From Pandoraea iniqua (GTDB lineage: Bacteria; Pseudomonadota; Gammaproteobacteria; Burkholderiales; Burkholderiaceae): a stretch of 64,000 nt of DNA. The stretch spans positions 124,001-188,000 of the forward strand of contig NZ_CABPSF010000001.1 of the NCBI RefSeq assembly GCF_902459685.1, in the 5' to 3' direction. A program made the position numbers and the translations under genes. A model generated the notes under the pieces. That model was given only the letters and a program-made list of their open reading frames with translations, was not told where the DNA came from and did not search any database. This document shows positions 1 through 7,864 of this stretch, in pieces; the stretch's first letter is position 1, and every line of letters starts with the position of its first letter.

Positions 1-476
1 GCGGCCGACGCGTCGGCAGTCGTTTCCGCCGTCGTGCCGCCGCCCTTCACGCGAGTCAGCACGACAGTCGAGGGCGAGACGTCCATCGCCGGCACGTCGA
101 CACGCAACGCCCCGCGCGCCCATTCCGGCCACGGCGCCTCGTACGTGACGGCCTGCATCGCACCGGCCGCCAGTGTCACGTGCGCCGGGGCCGACGCCGC
201 ACGTTGCAGCGTCACGGCGCGTGGCAGCGCTTCGCCATTGGTCAGCGTGATCGTCAGTTGCTCGGGCACATCGGCATCGACGCCGTTGGTGTCGCCCGCA
301 TAGAGGATTGTCACGGCCAGCGGCCGGTCCGAGCGCGCCTCGCGCGGCGGACGCAGCACCGAGACCGCTGCCAGACAAAGCGCGGGACAGAGCAGGACGG
401 CCGCCGCCACGAGGTGCCTTAGGACCCGTCCTTGCTCCTGCCTCTGCCCCCGCCGGTTTCGCAACGGCGGCGTCAC
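1..476 (-). CDS. Signal-peptide protein, partial (possible outer-membrane phospholipase A N-terminus)
   Basis: A reading frame enters from the left edge and begins with GTG at 476, one base after the arcA stop codon; an internal GTG at 410 is an alternative start. Either start is followed by a hydrophobic, signal-peptide-like stretch (VAAAVLLCPALCLAAVSVL) and then a beta-rich, Ig-like segment (residues about 45-140) ending in a glycine/threonine linker. No catalytic motif lies inside the window. The layout recalls the N-terminal extension of some Burkholderiales outer-membrane phospholipase A proteins, but that is only a resemblance from memory. Its abutment to arcA suggests cotranscription. 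Identity is uncertain; the existence of a coding frame is fairly secure because the codon pattern is consistent and the frame stays open to the edge. Confidence 0.5.
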   Translation of the reverse strand, partial: MTPPLRNRRGQRQEQGRVLRHLVAAAVLLCPALCLAAVSVLRPPREARSDRPLAVTILYAGDTNGVDADVPEQLTITLTNGEALPRAVTLQRAASAPAHVTLAAGAMQAVTYEAPWPEWARGALRVDVPAMDVSPSTVVLTRVKGGGTTAETTADASA

Positions 477-477
477 T

Positions 478-1758
478 TCAGAAATCCACGGCGTCGCGGA
501 TGATCGGGCACGTCATGCAGTGGCCGCCGCCGCGTCCTCGGCCAAGCTCGGCCCCGACGATGGTCACGACCTCGATGCCGGCCTTGCGCAGCAGGGTGTT
601 CGTGTACGTATTTCGGTCGTATGCGAACACCACACCGGGCGATGCACAGACCAGATTCGCGCCGCTGTCCCACTGGGTGCGCTCGCGCTGATAATCACTG
701 CCGCCCGCTTCCACGACGCGCAGCTTCTTGAGTCCCAGCGCTTCGGCCACGACATCGACGAACGGCTTGCGCTCGGCATGCAACTCCACCCCGGCGGGCC
801 CGTCGCTCGGCCGGTAAGAGAACGTACGCGTTTGCGACATGAAGTCGGGCGCGACCAGCACGCAGTCGCGATCGGCGAAGGTGAACACGGTATCCAGATG
901 CATGGCGGCACGAATCTTCGGCATCGCCGCGACGATCACGCGCTCGGCGGCACCGCGCTTGAACAGCTCATTGGCCAGTTGGCTGATGGCCTGACGCGAC
1001 GTGCGCTCGCTCATCCCGATCAGCACGGTCTTGTTGCCGATCGGCATGACGTCGCCCCCTTCGAGCGTGGCCAGACCGTGATCCTGCGTCGGGTCGCCCC
1101 ACCAGACATTCACCTTGCCGGCGAAGTCCGGATGAAAGCGATAGATGGCGGTCGTGAGAATGGTTTCCTCGTGACGCGCCGGCCAATACAGCGGGTTGAG
1201 CGTCACGCCGCCGTAGATCCAGCACGTCGTGTCGCGCGTGTAGAGCGTGTTGGGCAGCGGCGGCAGCAGGTATTCGGTGGCGCCGGCGGCTTCGCGCACC
1301 ACCTTCAGTGCCGCACCGCCGTGAGTCTCGGGGAAGTCGTGAATCGAGAGGCCGCCGAGCAGCGTCTCGGCCAGCTTGCGATTGTCCAGTCCTTCCAGAT
1401 AGCTGCGCAGTTCGTCGATAAAGCCCAGCCCGACCTGATTCGGCACCACCTGATTGTCGAGAATCCACGCCTTGCCCTCGGGCACCGCCACCGTTTCCGC
1501 GAGCAGGTTGTGCATTTCCACCACGTCCACGCCTTTGTCGCGCAGCTTGGTGATGAAGTCGAAGTGGTCGCGCTTGGCGTTCTCCACCCACAGCACGTCG
1601 TCGAACAGCAGTTCGTCGCAGTTGCTCGGCGTCAGCCGCGAATGCGCCAGACCCGGCGCGCAGACCATCACCTTGCGCAACTGGCCGACCTCGGAATACA
1701 CGCCGAACGGACTGTCTTTCACCGAAACGCCGGCGTCTCCGCCTTGGGACTTGGTCAT
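478..1758 (-). CDS. arcA: Arginine deiminase
   Basis: Hydrolyses arginine to citrulline and ammonia, the first step of the arginine deiminase pathway in the cytoplasm. The 426-residue product matches the family length of about 410-420. The C-terminus carries the GGGHCMTCP motif with catalytic Cys at about residue 414, and MHLDTVFTF holds the active-site His/Asp. The chosen ATG has GGAG seven bases upstream; the frame stays open 41 codons further but that extension has no family similarity. It follows arcD on the same strand with an 85-base gap, so the two are probably one arcDA transcript. The usual partners arcB and arcC are not downstream; the next gene encodes an exported protein. Confidence 0.96.
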   Translation of the reverse strand: MTKSQGGDAGVSVKDSPFGVYSEVGQLRKVMVCAPGLAHSRLTPSNCDELLFDDVLWVENAKRDHFDFITKLRDKGVDVVEMHNLLAETVAVPEGKAWILDNQVVPNQVGLGFIDELRSYLEGLDNRKLAETLLGGLSIHDFPETHGGAALKVVREAAGATEYLLPPLPNTLYTRDTTCWIYGGVTLNPLYWPARHEETILTTAIYRFHPDFAGKVNVWWGDPTQDHGLATLEGGDVMPIGNKTVLIGMSERTSRQAISQLANELFKRGAAERVIVAAMPKIRAAMHLDTVFTFADRDCVLVAPDFMSQTRTFSYRPSDGPAGVELHAERKPFVDVVAEALGLKKLRVVEAGGSDYQRERTQWDSGANLVCASPGVVFAYDRNTYTNTLLRKAGIEVVTIVGAELGRGRGGGHCMTCPIIRDAVDF

Positions 1759-1843
1759 GTCGATCTCCGTATTGATCTCTCGTGCAAGAAATGGCGAAGT
1801 GCGGCAGCACGGGCACGGCGCTTCGCGACGGCAAGGTATTCGG

Positions 1844-3268
1844 TCACACGGCGATATAGCCCGTGGCCAGACCGACGACACCGGCGACGGCCGCGATAAC
1901 GATCACCGCGAAAATGCCGATGTCGACGGCGCCCTGAAACACCGGCAAGCCGCGCTCACGCCGGGCCCAGAAATAGAGGGCGGTTCCCGGCGCGTACAAC
2001 ACCGCCGACAGCAGCACATACGAGAGCCCGCCGGCGATGATCATGAATACCGTGTAGATGACTGCGACCAGCGCGAAGGCGAGATCGCGATTGCGTTCCT
2101 GCGGGCGAACTTCATAGCTCTCGCCCCGGCGCGCGAGTATCACGCCATAGGCCGCCACAAACAGATACGGAATCAGGGCCATCGAACTGGTGAGGTTCAG
2201 CATCAACGTGAACGCATCGCGCGAGAAATACGTACTCGCGACCAGCAGTTGCACGATGATGTTCGTGATCCACAGCGCATTGGCCGGCACCTCGTTGGCG
2301 TTTTCTTTCGCGAACAGCACCGGCATGTCCTTGTTCTTCGCCGCCGCGAACATCACTTCCGCGCAGATCAGCGACCATGCCAGATAGGCGCCCAGCACCG
2401 ACACCACCAGACCGATGCTGACGAACAGGCCGCCCCACGGACCCACCAACTGCTCGAGCACCGCGGCCATCGACGGCTGACGCATGCCGGCCACATCGGT
2501 GCGCGGGAGCACCGCAAACGGCAGCATCGACACCAGCACCATCAGCGCCGTAACGGCGCAAAAACCGGTAATCGTTGCGAACCCGACGTCCTCGCGCTTC
2601 TTGGCATAACGGGAATAGACGCTGGCGCCTTCGATACCGATGAACACGAATACCGTCACGAGCATGGTCGCGCGCACCTGCTGCACGATGCCGCCCTCCT
2701 GCGCCGCCAGCTGGATGTTCAGGCTGAACATGTCGGCCTTGTAGGCGAACGCCAGAATCACGATGAACACGATGATCGGAATCACTTTCGCGAACGTCAC
2801 CACCGTGTTGATGAAGGCGGCCTGCTTAACGCCGCGCAGGATCAGGAAGTGGAACAACCAGATCCCGACGGATGCCACGAGAATCGCGACGAGCGTGTTG
2901 CCGTCGCCGAACACCGGGAAGAAGGCGCCGAGCGTTGACTTGATCAGCACCCAGTAGGACACGTTGCCGATACAGCTGCCGATCCAGTAGCCGAAGGCGG
3001 ACAGAAACCCCGGGTAGTCGCCAAAAGCCTCCTTGGCGTACATGAACACACCGGCATCGAGGTCGGGTTTTCGCTGCGCCAGATGCTGGAAGACCCGCGC
3101 CAGCGTGTACATGCCGATGCCGGCGATCACCCACGCTATCACCGCGCCCACGGGCCCCGTGGCGTTGGCAAACGTGCGGGGCAGCGAGAAAATCCCCGCC
3201 CCGACCATACCGCCCACCACCATGGCGGTGAGTTGAATACGACTCATTTTCGCTGTCGAATTGGACAT
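1844..3268 (-). CDS. arcD: Arginine/ornithine antiporter ArcD (copy 1)
   Basis: Inner-membrane APC-superfamily exchanger that imports arginine and exports ornithine for the arginine deiminase pathway. The 474-residue protein has about 12-13 predicted membrane segments. It opens with the APC signature [15 protein letters not shown] (residues about 17-31), and contains the family-typical [15 protein letters not shown] and [13 protein letters not shown] stretches. The start at ATG 3268 (MSNSTAK) is preferred to a start four codons upstream. It leads the arcDA unit, transcribed leftward from the large intergenic region shared with the second antiporter. The close similarity of the two antiporters points to a duplication. 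Confidence 0.93.
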   Translation of the reverse strand: MSNSTAKMSRIQLTAMVVGGMVGAGIFSLPRTFANATGPVGAVIAWVIAGIGMYTLARVFQHLAQRKPDLDAGVFMYAKEAFGDYPGFLSAFGYWIGSCIGNVSYWVLIKSTLGAFFPVFGDGNTLVAILVASVGIWLFHFLILRGVKQAAFINTVVTFAKVIPIIVFIVILAFAYKADMFSLNIQLAAQEGGIVQQVRATMLVTVFVFIGIEGASVYSRYAKKREDVGFATITGFCAVTALMVLVSMLPFAVLPRTDVAGMRQPSMAAVLEQLVGPWGGLFVSIGLVVSVLGAYLAWSLICAEVMFAAAKNKDMPVLFAKENANEVPANALWITNIIVQLLVASTYFSRDAFTLMLNLTSSMALIPYLFVAAYGVILARRGESYEVRPQERNRDLAFALVAVIYTVFMIIAGGLSYVLLSAVLYAPGTALYFWARRERGLPVFQGAVDIGIFAVIVIAAVAGVVGLATGYIAV

Positions 3269-3621
3269 TCGTGGCCTCACCGGGTTGAAGCGCGAACGAT
3301 GCCGGAAACGCAGTCCGTGGCGTCGAACAGGATTGTGTGCAGGAATGGCCCGAAGGCGGATGTTACTGGCGCGTCTGGTGGATCATCGCGCGGGGAACTG
3401 CGACGACGTCGGGCGCTGCCGGTGGAGACGGCGAACCCGGGAGTTGTGAGGAACGGACGGCGGACACCGCGTGATGGCCGCCTGAAAGTCTGAACATGCG
3501 CAGGACAGGATGAAGCATTAGCGATGCATCGTTACGCATTCCATTCTCCCGAGAAAATGAAGCCACGCATCTTGCCGACCCAAACTTCCCCCCGCGCGCG
3601 GCACTTATCTATCGGGACACG

Positions 3622-3639
3622 GAGTAATTAAAATTACTC
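3622..3639. promoter_or_regulatory. Perfect 18-bp palindrome, candidate operator
   Basis: GAGTAATT and AATTACTC arms are separated by AA. It lies 249 bases before the second arcD start and 353 before the first, in the AT-rich section. An arginine- or oxygen-responsive regulator is conceivable, but the binding protein is unknown. Confidence 0.4.
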
Positions 3640-3719
3640 GCGTTAAGCATTAAATAACGACGTTGTCCCGACGGTAAGGAATCCGCAAATATTTTCTTAT
3701 CGTGCTGGTGAGTAGATCA

Positions 3720-3734
3720 GACAAAAATTTTGTC
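3720..3734. promoter_or_regulatory. Perfect 15-bp palindrome, candidate operator
   Basis: GACAAAA and TTTTGTC arms flank a single central A, 153 bases upstream of the second arcD gene. Its position fits an operator or promoter-proximal site for the rightward gene; the cognate regulator is unknown. Confidence 0.35.
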
Positions 3735-3887
3735 GCAACGAGTATGCTGCTTGAAATTCTCTGTCTGTCTCCCATCCGATGCATAAGGCAGAGTAGACCA
3801 TTTGCAACTACTGCGCATAGGAAATTTAACGGCGACAGCCAGTTAGTTTTCCTCAAGAGCAGCGAGACTGCATCACGGTGAGGGCGC

Positions 3888-5309
3888 ATGAATTCAACCA
3901 ATCCAACCAAGACGTCGTTGCCTGCGCTGTGGGCGATGGTTGTGGGTTCGATGGTCGGCGCGGGCATCTATTCCTTGCCGCGAAATTTCGCATTGGCAAC
4001 CGGACCGGCAGGCGCCATCGTGTCTTGGTGCATCGCCGGCGGCGGCATGTATCTGCTGGCGCGCATCATTCAATATCTCGCCGAAATCAGACCTGATTTG
4101 GACTCCGGAATATTTGCGTACGCGCGCGATGGATTCGGCGATTACGCGGGATTCATCTCGGCCTTCGGCTATTGGATGGCAGGCTGTTTCGGCAATGTCT
4201 CTTACTGGGTATTGATTAAGTCGACACTCGGCACTTTCATTCCCGTATTCGGCGACGGCAATACGCTCACGGCCATTGCCGTGTCGTCGGTTGGCATATG
4301 GTGCTTTCACTGGATGCTGCTGCGCGGTGTGCGACAGGCCACTTTGATCAACGCGATTCTCACGGTGATCAAAGTGCTGCCCATCTTTGCGTTCGTCGGC
4401 ATTCTGGTTTTCAAGATCGATCCGGACGTATTCGCGTCGAACTGGCAAGCCGGCAACACGTCGCTGGGCTCACAGGTATCGGCCACCATGCTGGTGACGG
4501 TATTCGTCTTTCTGGGCATCGAGGGTGCCAGCGTCTACTCGCGGCACGCGCGCAGCCGCAAGGATGTCGGCATCGCGACGCTGGCAGGCTTCGCGTTCGT
4601 GCTGCTCCTGCTCGTGCTGGTCACGCTGCTGCCTTTCGGCGTGCTTGAACAGGCCGATATCGCGGGGATGCGGCAACCGTCGATGGCGGCCGTGCTGGGT
4701 GCCGTCGCCGGTCCGGCGGGGGCGGCGTTTATTTCGGCTGCCCTGATCCTGTCGGTGTTGGGGGCCTACCTCGCGTGGTCGCTGATCTGCGCCGAAGTGG
4801 TCTACGCCACGGCACTGGCCGGTGGCTTGCCGAAGGCCTTCGCGCACCTGAACGCGAAGCAGTTGCCCGCCAATGCGATCTGGCTCACATCGGCCGTCGT
4901 GCAGGCGTTTGTGATCAGCACGTATTGGTCCAGCGACGCCTTCTCGCTGATGCTGCGCATGACGAGCACGATGGCGTTGATCCCGTATCTGCTGGTCGCG
5001 CTGTTCGGACTGAAGGTGGTGGCGCGACAATCATCCGATGCCGACCCCGATACGCAACGCGGGCGAACGGCGCGCTACGGCATTGCCATCGGCGCCACGG
5101 TGTACACAGCGTTCCTGCTCTATACCTGCGGCATCGACCTGATGCTGATGGCCGCCTTGCTCTATGCGCCGGGCAGCCTGCTCTACGCGTGGGCACGACA
5201 TCGGCACGGGCAGCCGCTGTTCTCGCGCCGGGAATGGTGCGCTTTTGCCGTCGTCATGGGGTGTGCCGGCGTCGCCATCGTCACCATGACGGGCATGACG
5301 CTGAGGTAG
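3888..5309 (+). CDS. Second ArcD-type basic amino acid antiporter
   Basis: A 473-residue APC-superfamily exchanger, close paralogue of the product of 1844-3268 and transcribed divergently from it. Shared landmarks include VVGSMVGAGIYSLPRNF near the N-terminus, the [21 protein letters not shown] helix, [11 protein letters not shown] and [14 protein letters not shown]. About 12-13 membrane segments are expected. The substrate is probably arginine/ornithine or a related pair such as lysine/cadaverine or histidine/histamine; sequence alone does not decide. The ATG has a weak GTGAGG-type ribosome site. No enzyme gene accompanies it on this strand, so it may serve the arcA unit under different conditions. 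Confidence 0.85.
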   Translation: MNSTNPTKTSLPALWAMVVGSMVGAGIYSLPRNFALATGPAGAIVSWCIAGGGMYLLARIIQYLAEIRPDLDSGIFAYARDGFGDYAGFISAFGYWMAGCFGNVSYWVLIKSTLGTFIPVFGDGNTLTAIAVSSVGIWCFHWMLLRGVRQATLINAILTVIKVLPIFAFVGILVFKIDPDVFASNWQAGNTSLGSQVSATMLVTVFVFLGIEGASVYSRHARSRKDVGIATLAGFAFVLLLLVLVTLLPFGVLEQADIAGMRQPSMAAVLGAVAGPAGAAFISAALILSVLGAYLAWSLICAEVVYATALAGGLPKAFAHLNAKQLPANAIWLTSAVVQAFVISTYWSSDAFSLMLRMTSTMALIPYLLVALFGLKVVARQSSDADPDTQRGRTARYGIAIGATVYTAFLLYTCGIDLMLMAALLYAPGSLLYAWARHRHGQPLFSRREWCAFAVVMGCAGVAIVTMTGMTLR

Positions 5310-5367
5310 CGCCACGAAAAATCACGCAGCCCTGCTTCCTCCCTTTCGCACCAACGCGCGAGGCACT

Positions 5368-6324
5368 ATGCCCATTCGTTCCACGTTGAAGCAAGCGCAG
5401 ATAGCCGCTATCGAGAAGCGCGCGATGAAGGTCTCCCTCTTCGTCGTGTGCTTCGGCTTCGTCGCCAACATCGGCTACGGGCTGCTCGTTCAGTCCGACG
5501 CCCTGTTGCTGACGGCCGTGATCTACCTGCTCAATCTGGTGACCGCCGGACTCGGTTTGCTCGCCGCGACGCGGGTCAACGCACCGGCGAACCGCCGCCC
5601 CGAACACGGTGACTGGTTCGTCGAGCCGCTGGTCAACGGCATCACCGGGATCATGATTCTGCTGATCTGTGTGTACGGTGTGATCAACGGCTTGGAAGGG
5701 ATTCGCACCGGCGGCCACTATGTCAACACGCAGGGGGTGGTCTGGTTCAGCGCCGGCAGCTGTCTTGTCTGCTTGATCATGGTGCGCTACAAGCGCTGGG
5801 CGAGCGCGCAGGTCAACTCCAAGTTGCTCAAGGCCGACAGCTGGAAATGGGTGATGAAACTCACGTTCAGTGCCGCGACGCTGCTCGGTTTTCTCGTGTA
5901 TCTGGCGCTGCCGGACGCCTTTCGCGAAGTGTGGGCGCGTTATGTCGACAGCATGGTGACGGTGGTGCTGTCAGTGCTGTTCGTGGGCGTAGCCCTGCGG
6001 CTGATTCGCAAAAATTTCGGTGAGTTGCTGCATGTGCCGCCGGAGGAGAACAACCCGACGGACGACATTCACGGACTGCTGACGAGCATCGGGGGGCAAG
6101 GCGGCGTGTTGCGCTTTCACACCCACGTCGCGCAGGCCGGGCGCCTGAACTTCGTCGATATCAGCATCCTGATCGACGCCGACTCTCCCTTGCGCGACGT
6201 GCGGGCACAGGATGCTTTGCGCGAACGCCTCTGGGCCGTCGCCAGCCGTCAGGACATCGGCAGCCGCGTGACGGTCCAGTTCACGGCAGACCCGACGTGG
6301 GAAGACGGACGGCAGACGGCGTAA
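5368..6324 (+). CDS. Cation-diffusion-facilitator-like membrane protein with degenerate metal sites
   Basis: A 318-residue protein with about six predicted membrane segments followed by a cytoplasmic ferredoxin-like tail (residues about 225-318), the CDF architecture. The usual metal-binding residues of helices 2 and 5 look altered: helix 2 has SDALLLTAVIY where an Asp-x3-Asp pattern is expected, and helix 5 has ADSWKWVMK in place of the common ADALHS-x2-D. Zinc or iron efflux by the standard mechanism is therefore doubtful. It lies 58 bases after the second arcD on the same strand and could be cotranscribed. The stop codon is the first base triplet of a perfect 12-bp tandem duplication (6322-6345). 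Confidence 0.7.
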   Translation: MPIRSTLKQAQIAAIEKRAMKVSLFVVCFGFVANIGYGLLVQSDALLLTAVIYLLNLVTAGLGLLAATRVNAPANRRPEHGDWFVEPLVNGITGIMILLICVYGVINGLEGIRTGGHYVNTQGVVWFSAGSCLVCLIMVRYKRWASAQVNSKLLKADSWKWVMKLTFSAATLLGFLVYLALPDAFREVWARYVDSMVTVVLSVLFVGVALRLIRKNFGELLHVPPEENNPTDDIHGLLTSIGGQGGVLRFHTHVAQAGRLNFVDISILIDADSPLRDVRAQDALRERLWAVASRQDIGSRVTVQFTADPTWEDGRQTA

Positions 6325-6345
6325 CGGCGGGAGTAACGGCGGGAG
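6322..6345. repeat. Perfect 12-bp tandem duplication at a stop codon
   Basis: TAACGGCGGGAG occurs twice in a row, followed by TAACG. The first TAA is the stop codon of the CDF-like gene. It looks like a slippage product; both copies lie outside the reading frame. Confidence 0.8.
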
Positions 6346-6384
6346 TAACGACTGTCGGAACCGGCGATGCGCAGAGCAAAACGG

Positions 6385-6401
6385 CTTAAGACTCGCTTAA
6401 G
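6385..6401 (+). promoter_or_regulatory. PmrA/QseB-type response-regulator box
   Basis: CTTAAG, five bases, CTTAAG: an exact match to the PmrA-family consensus YTTAAK-N5-YTTAAK. It lies 53 bases upstream of the HtrA-type protease start, where an activator would act near the promoter. The assignment rests on the motif only; no PmrAB-like genes are in the window. Confidence 0.5.
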
Positions 6402-6453
6402 GTGCGTCACATAGGATGCTGGCTTTTCGCGCCACCCCGTCCTTCTGAGCATC

Positions 6454-7542
6454 ATGAGCACCGACAAACATCGATACGGCCGCATCGCCGCGGGTATCGC
6501 CGTGCTGACGACGACCGTCGCCGGCATGGCATTGGCCCCTTCGGACGCCGCCGCCGGCGTATGGCCCGTTGCCGTAGCCGCAGCCACCGCCCCGGCACCG
6601 ACGCCGGCCGGCGATTCCGTCGCGCCGCAGGCCCCGAACTTCGCCAGCATCGTGTCACGCTACGGCCCTGCGGTCGTCCATATCGACGCCGTGGCCGGGC
6701 GAGGCTCGGCCAGCCTCGGCTCGGGCTTCATCGTGAGCAGCGACGGTTTCATCTTCACCAACAACCATGTGATCAAGGGGGCGGAACAGGTGTCGGTGAA
6801 GCTGACCGACGGGCGCACCTTCGACGCGCGCGTGGTCCGCGCCGACCCGGCGGTGGACGTGGCGGTGCTCAAGGTCGACGGCCGCGGCCTGCCGGTGGTG
6901 AAGATCGGCAACCCGGACGACAGCAAGACCGGGGAATGGGTCGCCGCCATCGGCTCGCCTTACGGGCTGGACAACACCGTCACGTCGGGCATCATCAGCA
7001 ACAAGGCGCGCACGATGTCGGAGGACAACCCGGTGAAGTTCATCCAGACCGACGTCCCCGTGAACCCCGGCAACTCGGGCGGCCCGCTGTTCAATCTGAA
7101 AGGCGAAGTCATCGGCATCAACTCGATGATCTATTCGCGCACCGGCGGCTTTCAGGGGCTGTCGTTCGCTATTCCGATCGACGTCGCGATGCGCATCAAG
7201 GACCGGGCACCGCGTGACGCGCGATCGCCCTTGCCGTTGCCTTCTTCGCCTGCCTCGCATGGTCGACTCGGCATCGCGATCCGGACCCTGACCCCCGACC
7301 TTGCCGACGCGCTCGCGCTGCCGTCTACGCGTGGCGCGTTGGTGATCAAGGTTGAAGCCGACAGTCCCGCACAGGCGGCCGGTCTGGCGGCGGGCGACGT
7401 GGTGGTCGCCTTCAACGATCGCGCGATCGCGTCGCCGGACGTGCTCGCCCGCTATGTCGCGGCGCAGGCGCCCGGTGCCACCTGCAAGCTCGTCGTGTAT
7501 CGTGACGGCGAGGTCGTGACGATGCGCGCCAGTTTGTCCTGA
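6454..7542 (+). CDS. HtrA/DegP-family periplasmic serine protease, single PDZ
   Basis: Probably a periplasmic quality-control protease. An N-terminal hydrophobic segment (residues about 10-35, ending ASDAAA) acts as signal peptide or anchor. The trypsin-like domain carries the catalytic triad: His105 in TNNHVIKG, Asp135 in DPAVDVAVLKV, Ser208 in NPGNSGGPL. One PDZ domain spans about residues 270-360, so this is the DegS/one-PDZ layout of 362 residues rather than two-PDZ DegP. The gene stands alone. A PmrA-type box lies upstream, suggesting control by a two-component system responding to envelope conditions. A strong hairpin terminator follows at 7729-7756. Confidence 0.9.
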   Translation: MSTDKHRYGRIAAGIAVLTTTVAGMALAPSDAAAGVWPVAVAAATAPAPTPAGDSVAPQAPNFASIVSRYGPAVVHIDAVAGRGSASLGSGFIVSSDGFIFTNNHVIKGAEQVSVKLTDGRTFDARVVRADPAVDVAVLKVDGRGLPVVKIGNPDDSKTGEWVAAIGSPYGLDNTVTSGIISNKARTMSEDNPVKFIQTDVPVNPGNSGGPLFNLKGEVIGINSMIYSRTGGFQGLSFAIPIDVAMRIKDRAPRDARSPLPLPSSPASHGRLGIAIRTLTPDLADALALPSTRGALVIKVEADSPAQAAGLAAGDVVVAFNDRAIASPDVLARYVAAQAPGATCKLVVYRDGEVVTMRASLS

Positions 7543-7728
7543 TCGCAAGTCCGGCCGCGCGAGGCTAACGAATTCGCGTCACAAATCCGGTGAATCTCCG
7601 CAATTCGGTCAGGAGGACGCTAAAGTGTGACAAAATTCGCCCGTAAGTCCTTGATTCGAAATAAGGCGAAGTCTGACGAATTCGCAATCCATGCAGCATC
7701 TCCCAAGACATCAGCGGGACGGAAATTG

Positions 7729-7756
7729 AAAAGGCCTTGATCATTCAAGGCCTTTT
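7729..7756. terminator. Strong rho-independent terminator upstream of lysP
   Basis: Twelve-base perfect stem AAAAGGCCTTGA / TCAAGGCCTTTT with loop TCAT. It is A-rich before and T-rich after, so it can work in both directions. It lies 187 bases after the protease stop and 109 before lysP. The rest of the 7543-7864 gap holds short GAATTCGC/GTGTGACA-like repeats but no gene that I can support. Confidence 0.8.
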
Positions 7757-7864
7757 CTTTATCCGGCGGCATCGATCGCTTCGTGTCCATCGCTTCATAA
7801 GGACCGCTTCATATCGACCGCTTTACAGCAATCCCCTCACATTCATCACGAAAGGAACACGACG

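Larger units (their letters stand above)
3269..3887. promoter_or_regulatory. Divergent arcD/arcD2 intergenic region, 619 bases, noncoding
   Basis: No convincing gene lies here. The half next to the second antiporter (about 3600-3860) is clearly more AT-rich than the surroundings and contains two perfect palindromes listed separately. The region presumably holds the two divergent promoters. I looked for a canonical FNR/ANR site (TTGAT-N4-ATCAA) and did not find one. Confidence 0.6.

Noticed and set aside
520-1899. 459-codon open frame on the plus strand opposite arcA
   Set aside because: Composition is His/Arg/Asp/Gln-rich, typical of the antisense shadow of a GC-rich gene; arcA on the other strand has clear family motifs.
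3650-3967. 105-codon minus-strand frame across the arcD intergenic region
   Set aside because: It runs from the noncoding AT-rich region into the start of the second arcD gene, with no ribosome site and no recognisable domain.
7543-7864. Possible lysine riboswitch upstream of lysP
   Set aside because: The leader has a terminator-like hairpin but I could not find the multi-helix L-box core, and such switches are not typical of this lineage.
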